A DNA stretch of 64,000 bases from an uncultured Lentisphaeria bacterium (GTDB taxonomy: Bacteria > Verrucomicrobiota > Lentisphaeria > Victivallales > UBA1829): the NCBI GenBank assembly GCA_949282305.1, contig CASDPB010000011.1:20585-84584 (forward strand), in the 5' to 3' direction. Positions 9,165 through 17,371 of the stretch are shown one piece after another. How positions within the stretch are numbered: the stretch's first letter is position 1; every line of letters starts with the position of its first letter. The notes under the pieces were generated by a model, which was given only the letters and a program-made list of their open reading frames with translations, did no database searches and had not been told where the DNA came from. A program made the position numbers and the translations under genes.

Positions 9165-9680
9165 ATGTCCGGAAAAAAATTGAAAATCGGAATCAGTGCA
9201 TGTCTTCTCGGCATAAAATGCCGTTATGACGGCAAGGCGAAAGGCGATCCCCGGATTTATGAACTTCTGAAAGACAAGGTGGATCTGATCCCGATCTGCC
9301 CCGAGTTCAACTGCGGACTCGGAATTCCGCGTCCCCCGATGCGCCTGGAGGCATCTCCGAAAGGCACGCGCATGAAAGTCATTGAGACCGGCGAAGACAA
9401 GACGGAGGTCATGCGCGACTGGATTAATGTCGAACTCAAGCTGCTGGAACGGATTGACATTGCGGCATTCATCTTCAAGGCACGTTCTCCGAGCTGCGGT
9501 CTGCATGGCGTCGATCTCTTCAACAAAGACGGGCGCTGCCTCGGCAAGTGCGGGCGCGGGCTCTTTGCCGCCGCTCTTGTCCGCAGATTCCCGTGGATGA
9601 CCGTCTGCGAAGAGGGGGACTTCCCTGAAGTTGCGGAAAAGCTGGTGATTGCAGTTCCGCCCCGTCGGGAAGAGAAATGA
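9165..9680 (+). CDS. DUF523 family cysteine-rich protein
   Basis: About 171 residues of the DUF523 family. Characteristic cysteine motifs are present: SACLLG near residue 10, CPEFNCGLGIPRPP near 44, ARSPSCG near 107 and CLGKCGRG near 125. The conserved cysteines suggest a metal or iron-sulfur site, but no function is established. The ATG at 9165 is chosen because AGGA lies 8 nt upstream; in-frame ATGs at 9156 and 9141 are alternatives, the latter overlapping the DUF2851 stop. It is the last gene of the pair, with a terminator at 9725-9750. Confidence 0.85.
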   Translation: MSGKKLKIGISACLLGIKCRYDGKAKGDPRIYELLKDKVDLIPICPEFNCGLGIPRPPMRLEASPKGTRMKVIETGEDKTEVMRDWINVELKLLERIDIAAFIFKARSPSCGLHGVDLFNKDGRCLGKCGRGLFAAALVRRFPWMTVCEEGDFPEVAEKLVIAVPPRREEK

Positions 9681-9724
9681 GCCCTGATGCGGGGCTGACG
9701 GACATCACACCTGTTTTCCGAATG

Positions 9725-9750
9725 AAGGCTGCCGCAGCCTTTTCTTTTTT
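9725..9750 (+). terminator. Rho-independent terminator after DUF523
   Basis: A 7-bp stem AAGGCTG / CAGCCTT with a CCG loop, followed by a T-rich tract (TTCTTTTTT). It lies 45 nt after the DUF523 stop. Confidence 0.8.
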
Positions 9751-9838
9751 CACGGAGATGTTTTGTACACATAGCTGCCCGGCAGCCACGCATGGCGCGC
9801 GGATGCCGGGCAGGTGGTGTGGGTGAATTTGTTCCGGT

Positions 9839-12800
9839 TCAGTCTTCGACGAAATAGCGGAACGTCTGTTTCCCGCCTTGTTTGAAGATCAGCGATACTT
9901 CAAAGTTCTTGCTGCCGGAGGGAACATTTACATCGAATCCGACAGTATTGTCTGCTGCCGCACGTCCCCTGATCTGTTTTCCGGACGGCAGCTCCAGAAT
10001 GGCGGAGTCCGCTTTGATTCCGTCAAACAAGGCGAATTCAAGCCGGTTTTCTCCTTTTTTCAGAACAGGCATTCCAATTGCCGCCGCCTGATAGTGTCCA
10101 TGCCCGTTGAGCAGGAGCGCCAGAGCCGTGCCGAAGGGGGGCAGCTTGATTGCCGTCTCTTTTCCTTCCGCAGTGAAGGGAATCCGGAAAACTCCCGGAT
10201 AATCGACGGATACGGCGTTCACTTCCCGGACGGTCTGATGTTCCGGGTTGACTGTGATTCTTGCATTCTTGTCGAAATCCAGTGTGCCGAGCCGTGAACG
10301 CACCGGCGAGATCACGGTTGCCATATAGGAACCGTCTTTGAGGCGGAAGATGTTTCCGGCGGTGTTCGACGGAAGTCTGATCGCATGTGCATTCAGCACC
10401 CAGTCTCTGCCCTTCATGATTTCAAAGAGGGGGAGATAACTTTCCGTCACATTTGCCGGATCGTCGTTTTTCGAGACGGGCGAAGTCCACGCGATTACCG
10501 GATAAACGCCCCAGGCAAGCGAGTGCTTGAAGCGGTCTTCAATCGTCTGCTGATTGCCGGTCGTATGCGAAAAGACGATGGGGCGTTTCAGTCCGAAGAA
10601 CTGGAAGCACTGCGGAATGGGATGCACGCCGGGATTTTCAATCAGAACCGCGTCGAGGTTGCGGTAGAGCTCAATTCCGACTGGTCCGTTGGCGTAGGAG
10701 CCTTTCCCCTGCGAACGTATCAGGCGGTAAGCCTTCTGAAGCATTTCGTCCAGGGCGAAAGCCATTGTAAAGGCGCGTTTGCCGTTGATCATTGTAATGC
10801 CGTCGTCATGTCCGAAATCCCATGAGATGTAGTCCACGCGGTCGATGAAGACACCGTCCACTGCCGGATAACGCTTCAGCGTTTTTTCCAGTTCTCCGTA
10901 GATGTGTCTGCCCCATGCCCCGTCCGGATTCTGGTTGAGAACGTAGTGTTCCGGGATGGCGATCGTATAGCGGCCGTCGGCGTTTTTGGCGATGTCGCTC
11001 CGGAATTCCTTTTCCGCATAGGGGATCCACACCTCGCTGGGATTCCAGTAAATGTAGTTGGCGATTCCGTGCTTTTTGAATTCATCAATCGTTTCGCGGT
11101 TGCGGGCGTAGGAACTCCACCAGTTGTGAGGCCAGTTCATGACCTTGAGTGCGGATTTCTCTTTTTCATACCTTTCCAGAGTCCATTGTCCTTTCTGGGA
11201 CATTGTGCCGTTGATGAATACCGACCATTCTTCGCGGTTGTCCGGCGCATAAATGCCGTAGAACGGGAAATGTCCTCCGTAAATGTTGATTGCCACGCCG
11301 CGCTTTTCCCAGTGGGCGGCGACTTCCCTGAAATGCTGGTCCGGCCCGGAGAGACACAGCAGTCCTTCGTGCTCGCGGGTCTGCGGCGCCGCAGTGAAAT
11401 AGTCGGGATAGCGTTCCAGCATCCAGGCGAAGCCGGGGCGGAAATCGCTTTCATGCGCAACCAGTGCGACTCCGGTATTGATTTTTGATCCCTGCCCGTA
11501 GCGGAAGTGTTTGTAACGCATCTCCATATTCCCGTTTTCAAGCAGGAAAGAGAGGTCGGGGCGTTTCAGTTCAAAGGGGGAAATAACGCTGAGCCCGAAG
11601 TCAAAACGGTCGTTGCCGAGAATAATCAGCGGCATCAGCATGCCTCCGTCATACCGGTAGCGGATCTCGCCGGCGGAGAGGGACTCAAGAGGGACGCTTT
11701 TCGCCAGGGATGTGTTGAAGACTGTCTCAAACGCCTTCATGATCGGCATGGTATAGGATATTCTCATCTCGCGGTCGCTTGTCGCGGTCGCTGCCGCAAG
11801 TTCCGCATCCCAGCGCAGATGTGCATTGTCCACGCGGAAATATTCCAGGCATTTTCCGCCGTCGGGCAGGGTGCGTGTGATTTCCAGCACAACCGCGCCG
11901 TCGCTCTTTCCCTGCTGTATGGAATGGAACGCGGCGGGAAAGTCCGTGGCTTTTCCGTTTTCCACACATTTGAGATCAAGGGATGCGGGGGCGTTGAGAA
12001 GATTCACATACGGTTTGACATGTTTGGGAACCAGCGAAACCAGTCTGCCGGTATCCGCCGCGACCGCTGCTTCAAAGCGATTGTTGCCGAGGATGTAGAG
12101 ATTTCCGTTTCTCCTGAGATACGGCGCGGGAAGAGAGTTTCCTTTTTCAACGAGACTGCCCGGGGTTAAAGCCGCTCTGGCGCTTTCCACCAGGCTTGCA
12201 TCGTCGAAGCGGATGGTGCCGTTTGCCTGGAAAAGTCCGAAGATGATGACCAGTTTGCGTGCGTCGGGCAGAGTGCGGATTGTTTTTCCGAATTTCCGGA
12301 ACGGTGTATTTTCCAGTATGGTGACGGCATCGACGGATGAGATCAGCTCACCGCGCCCGTTCAGCTGCCATATCGCCACGATTCCGGCGCCTTTGCCGTG
12401 TTCCGTGCGTTTTGTCAGGTTTTCCGTGGATGCCCAGACTGAAAAGTCGTACAGGGCATCCGGCTTGAAGTCACTGACCACATACTGCACATTGCCTTCG
12501 CCGTCTTTCGTGCTGCCGGAAATTCGGAGCGCACCGCCGCCGCTGCGTCCGCCGTCCGGTTCGACGGCGAACATCCTGCTGTTGCCGGTGCATGCCCATG
12601 CCGGAGAGAGAGCATTGCCTTCCGCCAGTTCAAAATCGCCGTTTTCAATCTTGTTGGCTGATTCCGGGGCGATTCCCAGGGAGAGGTCGTCAAACCAGAC
12701 CGTTCCGTTTGCCTGGAAGAGCCCGAGAATAATCTTGAGCTGGCGCGTTTCCGGAAGCGTCTTGAATGTTTTCACGTATTTTTTCCAGTCCGTGGATTCC

Positions 12801-13666
12801 GTGACTGCGACTGCGTCAATTGCGGTAAGCAGTTTACCCTGTGCATCCAGCTGCCAGACCGCCGCAAACGCCATTCCGCGTCCGTCCGGTGTCCTGCGGG
12901 AAAGATTGGCTGTGCGCATCCGGAGTTCAAATCTGTAGACTTTGCCCGGTTCTGCGTTGTTGAGCGTGCAGGATATGTTGCCTTCGCCGTCCTTTGTGCT
13001 GCCGTCGATCCGGGCGGAAACCGCTCCTGAAGCCGGATTTTCCGTATCCAGGCTGAACAGGGCGGGATTGCCGGCGTTTGCCCACGGCGAAGAAGCTCTG
13101 GAACGGTGTGTCTCCTCAAAGGAACCGTCCCGGAGCAGATTCTTTATCCCGTCGGCTGATGTCAGGGACAGATTGTCGAAATATGCTGTCCCGTCTGCAT
13201 CGAAGATGCGCAGGATCAGTTCCAGAGAGGCGGCGTCGCCGCGGGTAGTGAACTCTTTTTTGAATTCATGCATTGCATTGGTGCCGCGCTCGTGAAACAG
13301 TTCATGATGGGCGATCGTCTTTCCCGTCTTGTCCTTTTCCACCACTTCGACCAGGGAATAGCCGAGTCCTGTGTAGGTGTTCTCCTTTACTCCCTGCGTG
13401 CCGGTGCGTCCGCTCAGAATCAGTTTGGCTCCGGCGGGAAAGGAACTGATCTGCTGTGAAACTGCACCGAGTTTTGTTCCCCTGCCAGTCAGCACAAGTG
13501 CCTTGGAACCATCATGGATTTCCGTTCGGACCGATGAGGGATCACCGGAAGAACGCCAGTGGGCGGAATCGCTTTCAAAGTCTCCGTTCTGCAGCAGATT
13601 CTGCGCCGGAGCTGCCAGCACAGCCGAGAGCAGAAGTGCCGGGAGTGTGATTTTTTTCATGTTCAT
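9839..13666 (-). CDS. Secreted glycoside-hydrolase-like protein with three N-terminal carbohydrate-binding-like modules
   Basis: A 1275-residue exported protein. A signal peptide (MNMKKITLPALLLSAVLAAP) is followed by three tandem beta-sandwich modules at about 24-172, 176-332 and 339-495, each ending in a similar motif (GTAYFDNLSL, GTVWFDDLSL, GTIRFDDASL), as in CBM4/9-like domains. Modules 2 and 3 are nearly superimposable (STKDGEGN and GLFQANGT in both), suggesting recent duplication. The region from about 515 to 1150 looks like a beta-sandwich plus TIM-barrel hydrolase, with an Asp-rich strand end VDGVFIDRVDY that could hold an acidic catalytic residue. A C-terminal beta domain follows. 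I cannot assign a GH family. It is last in the operon after the GPH symporter (18-nt gap), so it probably releases the sugar that the symporter imports. Confidence 0.75.
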   Translation of the reverse strand: MNMKKITLPALLLSAVLAAPAQNLLQNGDFESDSAHWRSSGDPSSVRTEIHDGSKALVLTGRGTKLGAVSQQISSFPAGAKLILSGRTGTQGVKENTYTGLGYSLVEVVEKDKTGKTIAHHELFHERGTNAMHEFKKEFTTRGDAASLELILRIFDADGTAYFDNLSLTSADGIKNLLRDGSFEETHRSRASSPWANAGNPALFSLDTENPASGAVSARIDGSTKDGEGNISCTLNNAEPGKVYRFELRMRTANLSRRTPDGRGMAFAAVWQLDAQGKLLTAIDAVAVTESTDWKKYVKTFKTLPETRQLKIILGLFQANGTVWFDDLSLGIAPESANKIENGDFELAEGNALSPAWACTGNSRMFAVEPDGGRSGGGALRISGSTKDGEGNVQYVVSDFKPDALYDFSVWASTENLTKRTEHGKGAGIVAIWQLNGRGELISSVDAVTILENTPFRKFGKTIRTLPDARKLVIIFGLFQANGTIRFDDASLVESARAALTPGSLVEKGNSLPAPYLRRNGNLYILGNNRFEAAVAADTGRLVSLVPKHVKPYVNLLNAPASLDLKCVENGKATDFPAAFHSIQQGKSDGAVVLEITRTLPDGGKCLEYFRVDNAHLRWDAELAAATATSDREMRISYTMPIMKAFETVFNTSLAKSVPLESLSAGEIRYRYDGGMLMPLIILGNDRFDFGLSVISPFELKRPDLSFLLENGNMEMRYKHFRYGQGSKINTGVALVAHESDFRPGFAWMLERYPDYFTAAPQTREHEGLLCLSGPDQHFREVAAHWEKRGVAINIYGGHFPFYGIYAPDNREEWSVFINGTMSQKGQWTLERYEKEKSALKVMNWPHNWWSSYARNRETIDEFKKHGIANYIYWNPSEVWIPYAEKEFRSDIAKNADGRYTIAIPEHYVLNQNPDGAWGRHIYGELEKTLKRYPAVDGVFIDRVDYISWDFGHDDGITMINGKRAFTMAFALDEMLQKAYRLIRSQGKGSYANGPVGIELYRNLDAVLIENPGVHPIPQCFQFFGLKRPIVFSHTTGNQQTIEDRFKHSLAWGVYPVIAWTSPVSKNDDPANVTESYLPLFEIMKGRDWVLNAHAIRLPSNTAGNIFRLKDGSYMATVISPVRSRLGTLDFDKNARITVNPEHQTVREVNAVSVDYPGVFRIPFTAEGKETAIKLPPFGTALALLLNGHGHYQAAAIGMPVLKKGENRLEFALFDGIKADSAILELPSGKQIRGRAAADNTVGFDVNVPSGSKNFEVSLIFKQGGKQTFRYFVED

Positions 13667-13684
13667 GGAGTGATTTTCCTTATT

Positions 13685-15058
13685 TTAAAGTTGTTTTTCC
13701 TGCGTATTTTCAGAGAGTTGTTTCATGAATGCGGCGGTAAGCGGATATTTGAGCAGCAGCAATGCCGCAAGCGTCAGTCCGCCGCCGATGCCAATGACGA
13801 AAAACAGCCGCATGGCAAGGAGAACGCCTTCCCCCTGCGCCGCACCCGCTTCCTGTCTGAATCCCGTAAGGTTGAGGACAATTCCGGACAGGGCAATGCC
13901 GAGCGTGATGCCTGCCTTTCCCGCCCAGGAGAACAGGGCGGCTATCACGCCGTCCCTGTGAAGACCGTTCGTCTTGAAGTCATATTCGCAAACGTCCGCG
14001 GTCATCGCCATCAGCAGCATCCAGAGTCCGTTCAAACCCGGCAGCAGCACCAGACTGACTGCGACTGACAGATACGGGCATTCCGGTGTATAGAGAAACC
14101 AGCTTGAGGCTGCACCCGCCGCACTGAACAACAAAAGTGCAATCAGTGCATTGCGTTTGCCGAATTTTGCGGACAGCGCGGTCATTGCCGGAAGCAGGAC
14201 GAATGAGAATATGACGGAAAAGGTCGGTCCGAGTCCTATGTAATAGGCTCCCTCTGCCGTATCGCCTGCGCAGACATAATAAATGATGATATAGGTTCCC
14301 AGCGAAGATACCGCCAGGAAACCGAGAACGCCGATGACCAGTGCTCCCGCAATAATCATGAAGGGGAAGAGCTTGAACGTGGACAGAACGTCGCGCAGAC
14401 GTATCTTCGGGCGCTCCTGATGGACGGAAGTTTCAACGCTGCGCGCCAGAAAGACCGGGCCGAGCGAGGAGATCATGAAGAGGATTCCCATGCCCGCGGC
14501 ACAGCACCGCATCCCCATCAGCTGATCCGGAAACACGGGATTCTGAGTCAGATAGTAAAGCCATGGCAGGAGCAGTCCGCCGATGTTGACGAAGAACATG
14601 CGGTAAGCCATCAGGCGCGTTCTCTCTTCGTAATCCGAACTCAATTCATAGCCGTAGCCAATGTAAGGTACGCAGTAGACAGTCGTTGCCAGGAAATAGA
14701 TCACGGACATGATTCCGAAATACCAGAGGTATTGCGCCGGACTCCATCCGGAAGCCGGAAACATCCAGACCAGCACGAAGCAGACCGCCGCCGCAACGGC
14801 GCCGCCGAGCATATAAGGTTTCCGTGCGCCCCATCTGCTGCGGGTGTTGTCGGAAATATATCCCATCAGCGGATCGGTCAGGGCGTCCGTCACCCGTGTG
14901 ACTGCCATGATGATGCCGAGCATGACCGGGTCAAGCCCCATGTAGATGTTCATGATCGGCATTGCCATCATCGGCAGGGCGTTCTGCATGTTGTTTTCGG
15001 CAATGGCGCCGAATCCGTAGCCCGCCTTGTCTTTGAAGTGCAGCGGAGAAGTCTTCAT
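13685..15058 (-). CDS. GPH-family sugar:cation symporter (MelB-like)
   Basis: A 457-residue major-facilitator protein with about 12 membrane segments. The N-terminal pattern [24 protein letters not shown] (here [19 protein letters not shown]) and the following [12 protein letters not shown] match the glycoside-pentoside-hexuronide:cation symporters, in which the aspartates bind sugar and cation. The gene overlaps the pseudopilin stop by ATGA and precedes the hydrolase by 18 nt, so the three form one operon under a LacI regulator. The substrate is probably an oligosaccharide or glycoside made by the hydrolase; its identity cannot be read. Confidence 0.88.
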   Translation of the reverse strand: MKTSPLHFKDKAGYGFGAIAENNMQNALPMMAMPIMNIYMGLDPVMLGIIMAVTRVTDALTDPLMGYISDNTRSRWGARKPYMLGGAVAAAVCFVLVWMFPASGWSPAQYLWYFGIMSVIYFLATTVYCVPYIGYGYELSSDYEERTRLMAYRMFFVNIGGLLLPWLYYLTQNPVFPDQLMGMRCCAAGMGILFMISSLGPVFLARSVETSVHQERPKIRLRDVLSTFKLFPFMIIAGALVIGVLGFLAVSSLGTYIIIYYVCAGDTAEGAYYIGLGPTFSVIFSFVLLPAMTALSAKFGKRNALIALLLFSAAGAASSWFLYTPECPYLSVAVSLVLLPGLNGLWMLLMAMTADVCEYDFKTNGLHRDGVIAALFSWAGKAGITLGIALSGIVLNLTGFRQEAGAAQGEGVLLAMRLFFVIGIGGGLTLAALLLLKYPLTAAFMKQLSENTQEKQL

Positions 15059-16014
15059 TTGTCAATCGTCCACATCCCGTAAATGTCGTTTCCGCCCCGT
15101 ATGGGGAAGGGATTCGGCGTGGTGTCGCGATAGGCAAGGAACTGCACATGCCCGTCTGCGAAGGCATAGTTGGAGGAATTGACGCGCTTGTGCATTTTTG
15201 CGTAAACGCCGTAGGCTTCAGGCGAATAGTCCGCGTAGACATAGGCGGCGGTGCCGGAGGAGGGGGAACCGGCGATATTGGTCTGTGTCCAGTGTTCGCA
15301 ATAGGAGATTGTGGTGGACGGATGAGTGACCTGGGAGAAAGGACGTCCGCAGACACCTCTGTTGACGCCGTCCCACTGGCTGACGATGATCGAATAGGAA
15401 CGGGTGCCGGCGGTAGGCGCGTTGCTGGACGGGCATTTTACGTGTTTGCCGCGTCTGCCTTCATACATTGTGTCGTTGGTGACGGAAAAATGTTCTGCAA
15501 TCTGCGCATCATATCCCCAGCCGGTGTTGTCGGGAAAATGACCTTTGTTGTCATCGGCATACAGAGTTGTGGCAAGCATGACCTGTTTGAGCTTTGAGGC
15601 ACAGGTGGTGACTCTTGCCGACTCTCTGGCGACATTCAGCGCCGGCAGCAGCATTGCCGCTAAAATGGCGATGATCGCAATCACGATGAGGAGCTCTATG
15701 AGGGTGAAAATCCGTATTTTCCCCCTGCGAAGGAAGAATCTCGAACAGAGAACAGGGAAGTAAGAAGTAGAAAAACATTTGAACAGTGGAACATTAGAGC
15801 AATTCAATAATGGAAGGAAGAAAGAAGATGGATGAGCAGGGGACTGGCAACGTCCTGTCCTGCCTTGCTGCCGGAATGAAATACCATTTTTGCAACTTTC
15901 CCTCATGATGAGCTTTATCAGGGTGAAAATTCCTGTTGTCCCACGTGTTTTCCCGTCTGCGGGGAATGGAGAAATGTGACACTTCCTGCCTTTCATAAGA
16001 CTTTCGCTGTCCAT
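15055..16014 (-). CDS. Pseudopilin (prepilin-type N-terminus) with long duplicated leader
   Basis: A 319-residue type II secretion/type IV pilin-like protein. The hydrophobic helix starts with [20 protein letters not shown] at about residue 103, and the C-terminal part carries the [12 protein letters not shown] motif common in PVC-group pseudopilins. Unusually, about 100 residues precede the helix. They include a degenerate copy of the motif ([13 protein letters not shown] at about 28-40) and a Phe/Ser/Cys-rich linker. The ATG at 16014 has AAAAAAGG upstream, which supports the long form. The residue before the helix Phe is Ile, not the Gly normally needed by prepilin peptidase. First gene of the operon with the GPH symporter and hydrolase; an operator lies upstream at 16208-16221. 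Confidence 0.8.
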   Translation of the reverse strand: MDSESLMKGRKCHISPFPADGKTRGTTGIFTLIKLIMRESCKNGISFRQQGRTGRCQSPAHPSSFFLPLLNCSNVPLFKCFSTSYFPVLCSRFFLRRGKIRIFTLIELLIVIAIIAILAAMLLPALNVARESARVTTCASKLKQVMLATTLYADDNKGHFPDNTGWGYDAQIAEHFSVTNDTMYEGRRGKHVKCPSSNAPTAGTRSYSIIVSQWDGVNRGVCGRPFSQVTHPSTTISYCEHWTQTNIAGSPSSGTAAYVYADYSPEAYGVYAKMHKRVNSSNYAFADGHVQFLAYRDTTPNPFPIRGGNDIYGMWTIDK

Positions 16015-16131
16015 AATACACCTTTTTTGTTCAGAGGCATTTCTGCTTTTTGAAAAACTGCATACGTTCTTGTTTGTATTTTTATTTACTTGAAAATTTA
16101 GTTTTCCTGCACCTTGTCTTGCAGAATTTTC

Positions 16132-16156
16132 GAGATTTCAGAAATCCTGAAATCTC
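16132..16156. repeat. Perfect inverted repeat upstream of the pseudopilin operon
   Basis: Arms GAGATTTCAG (16132-16141) and CTGAAATCTC (16147-16156) around a 5-nt loop. It lies between the lacI stop and the pseudopilin start, in the probable 5' untranslated region. No T-run follows, so a classical terminator is unlikely. It could be an RNA hairpin or a second protein-binding site. Confidence 0.45.
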
Positions 16157-16207
16157 ATTTCACTGGAATGGATCCGGATGTCATACAGATTTTCACAACC
16201 TCCCTTC

Positions 16208-16221
16208 TTGAAACGTTTTAA
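16208..16221. promoter_or_regulatory. LacI-type operator of the carbohydrate operon
   Basis: On the plus strand the site reads TTGAAACGTTTTAA, with the central palindrome AAACGTTT shared with the lacI operator at 17197-17210. A TTATAT-like -10 element lies next to it on the minus strand, so binding here would block transcription of the pseudopilin-symporter-hydrolase operon. The central CG and A/T flanks fit LacI/PurR-family operators. Confidence 0.65.
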
Positions 16222-16232
16222 TATAATAATTA

Positions 16233-17180
16233 TTATTTCACTGTATTCCTGACAACCAGCCGGGGAGCCAGAAGACGATGATAATGCTCCTCGCCGTTGA
16301 GCATCGCCAGGATTCCCTGCACGGAACACTGCCCGAGTTCCTTCTGCTGCTGGCTGATGGTTGTCAGCATGAATTCCGGCCGTCCGGCAAGGTCGATGTT
16401 GTCGAAGCCTATGACGGAAATGTCTTCCGGTACTCTTATTGCTTTCATTCTCAGCATGTAGATGAGATCAATCGCCTGCAGATCCGAATAGGCGAGAATC
16501 GCATCGACGGGGAATCGTTCCGTCATTGCGACCGCCTCTTCCGGAGTGCTGAATGGCAGAAGATCGGCGTCCGGATATTCCTGCACTGCCTTCCGATTGC
16601 CCGCATGGCGCAGCGGATCAATATTGCAGCTGAGCAGATGTCTGTGCCGACGTTCGAGCAGAAATTTCGCCGCCATGTAACCGCCCGCAAAGTTGTCCGT
16701 GATGACCGAAGAAAATTTTTCGTCGCAGTAAGTGGAACAGAAGAGATACGGAATATGACGTTTCTCAAATTTTTCCCGGAAAGGAACGAATTTCGCGTAG
16801 GGGAGGGAGAGTATCAATCCGTCGATCTTTTTTTCCAGGAGAATCTTCATCTGATTCTGAAGCATGAAATCCTTGTCCCCTGTCGATGCGATGGTTGTCA
16901 GGAGCCCATAGTTGTGCTGCGCGGCCTCCAGACCGACAGCCTGCATGATGTTGTTGAAGAAGGAGAGGTTGACGCCTTCCAGCACATAGCCGATCAGTTT
17001 GCTGCGGTTTGACTGCAGTCCGCGTCCGAAATTGTTCGGCATGTAATCGGACTGGTCCGCCAGTTCCAGAACTTTGGCACGGGTTTTCGGGGAGACGACC
17101 GGAGAGCCGTTGAGTGCAAGACTTACGGTCGCCGGTGACACCCCCAGCCTCATTGCCATTTCCTTGATTGTCGTCGGCAT
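16233..17180 (-). CDS. LacI-family transcriptional regulator
   Basis: A 315-residue LacI/GalR repressor. The N-terminal helix-turn-helix (TIKEMAMRLGVSPATVSLAL, residues 4-23) and hinge helix precede a periplasmic-binding-protein-like effector domain (about 62-315), with DAILAYSDLQAIDLIYML and VIGFDNIDLA as family landmarks. The start at 17180 has GAGGAG upstream. A strong promoter (17224-17252) and a perfect operator (17197-17210) lie ahead of it, and the same core occurs at 16208-16221 before the downstream operon. It therefore probably represses itself and the sugar operon until the sugar binds. Confidence 0.93.
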   Translation of the reverse strand: MPTTIKEMAMRLGVSPATVSLALNGSPVVSPKTRAKVLELADQSDYMPNNFGRGLQSNRSKLIGYVLEGVNLSFFNNIMQAVGLEAAQHNYGLLTTIASTGDKDFMLQNQMKILLEKKIDGLILSLPYAKFVPFREKFEKRHIPYLFCSTYCDEKFSSVITDNFAGGYMAAKFLLERRHRHLLSCNIDPLRHAGNRKAVQEYPDADLLPFSTPEEAVAMTERFPVDAILAYSDLQAIDLIYMLRMKAIRVPEDISVIGFDNIDLAGRPEFMLTTISQQQKELGQCSVQGILAMLNGEEHYHRLLAPRLVVRNTVK

Positions 17181-17196
17181 CAGTTTCTCCTCTTTA

Positions 17197-17210
17197 TTAA
17201 AACGTTTTAA
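17197..17210. promoter_or_regulatory. LacI-type autoregulatory operator
   Basis: A perfect 14-nt palindrome TTAAAACGTTTTAA lies between the lacI promoter and its Shine-Dalgarno, just downstream of the predicted transcription start. This is the position expected for negative autoregulation. Confidence 0.75.
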
Positions 17211-17223
17211 TTTTTCGCCGTTA

Positions 17224-17252
17224 CATATAATGCCGGAAAGGAACGTTGTCAA
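17224..17252 (-). promoter_or_regulatory. Promoter of lacI
   Basis: On the minus strand TTGACA (17247-17252), a 17-nt spacer and TATATG (17224-17229). The -35 is perfect and the spacing optimal; the -10 matches four of six positions. Confidence 0.6.
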
Positions 17253-17299
17253 ATGATTTTCCTGAAAAAATTTGTTTTTTTCAGGAGAACGGAGAGAAA

Positions 17300-17356
17300 T
17301 GGAAAATGAAAAATGCCGTTTTCAGGTAACAGTGCTGTTTCCCTGAAAACGGCATT
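17300..17356 (-). terminator. Terminator of the RND efflux operon
   Basis: Perfect 15-bp inverted repeat: AATGCCGTTTTCAGG at 17312-17326 and its complement at 17342-17356, with a 15-nt loop. Read on the minus strand it is followed by TTTCATTTTCC. It lies 15 nt beyond the stop of the RND transporter gene. Confidence 0.8.
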
Positions 17357-17371
17357 CCAATGGGGTCGGGG

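Noticed and set aside
9776..9812. Terminator of the locus 1 operon formed by TGCCCGGCA / TGCCGGGCA
   Set aside because: The inverted repeat is good, but no T-run follows on the minus strand, so it was not called.
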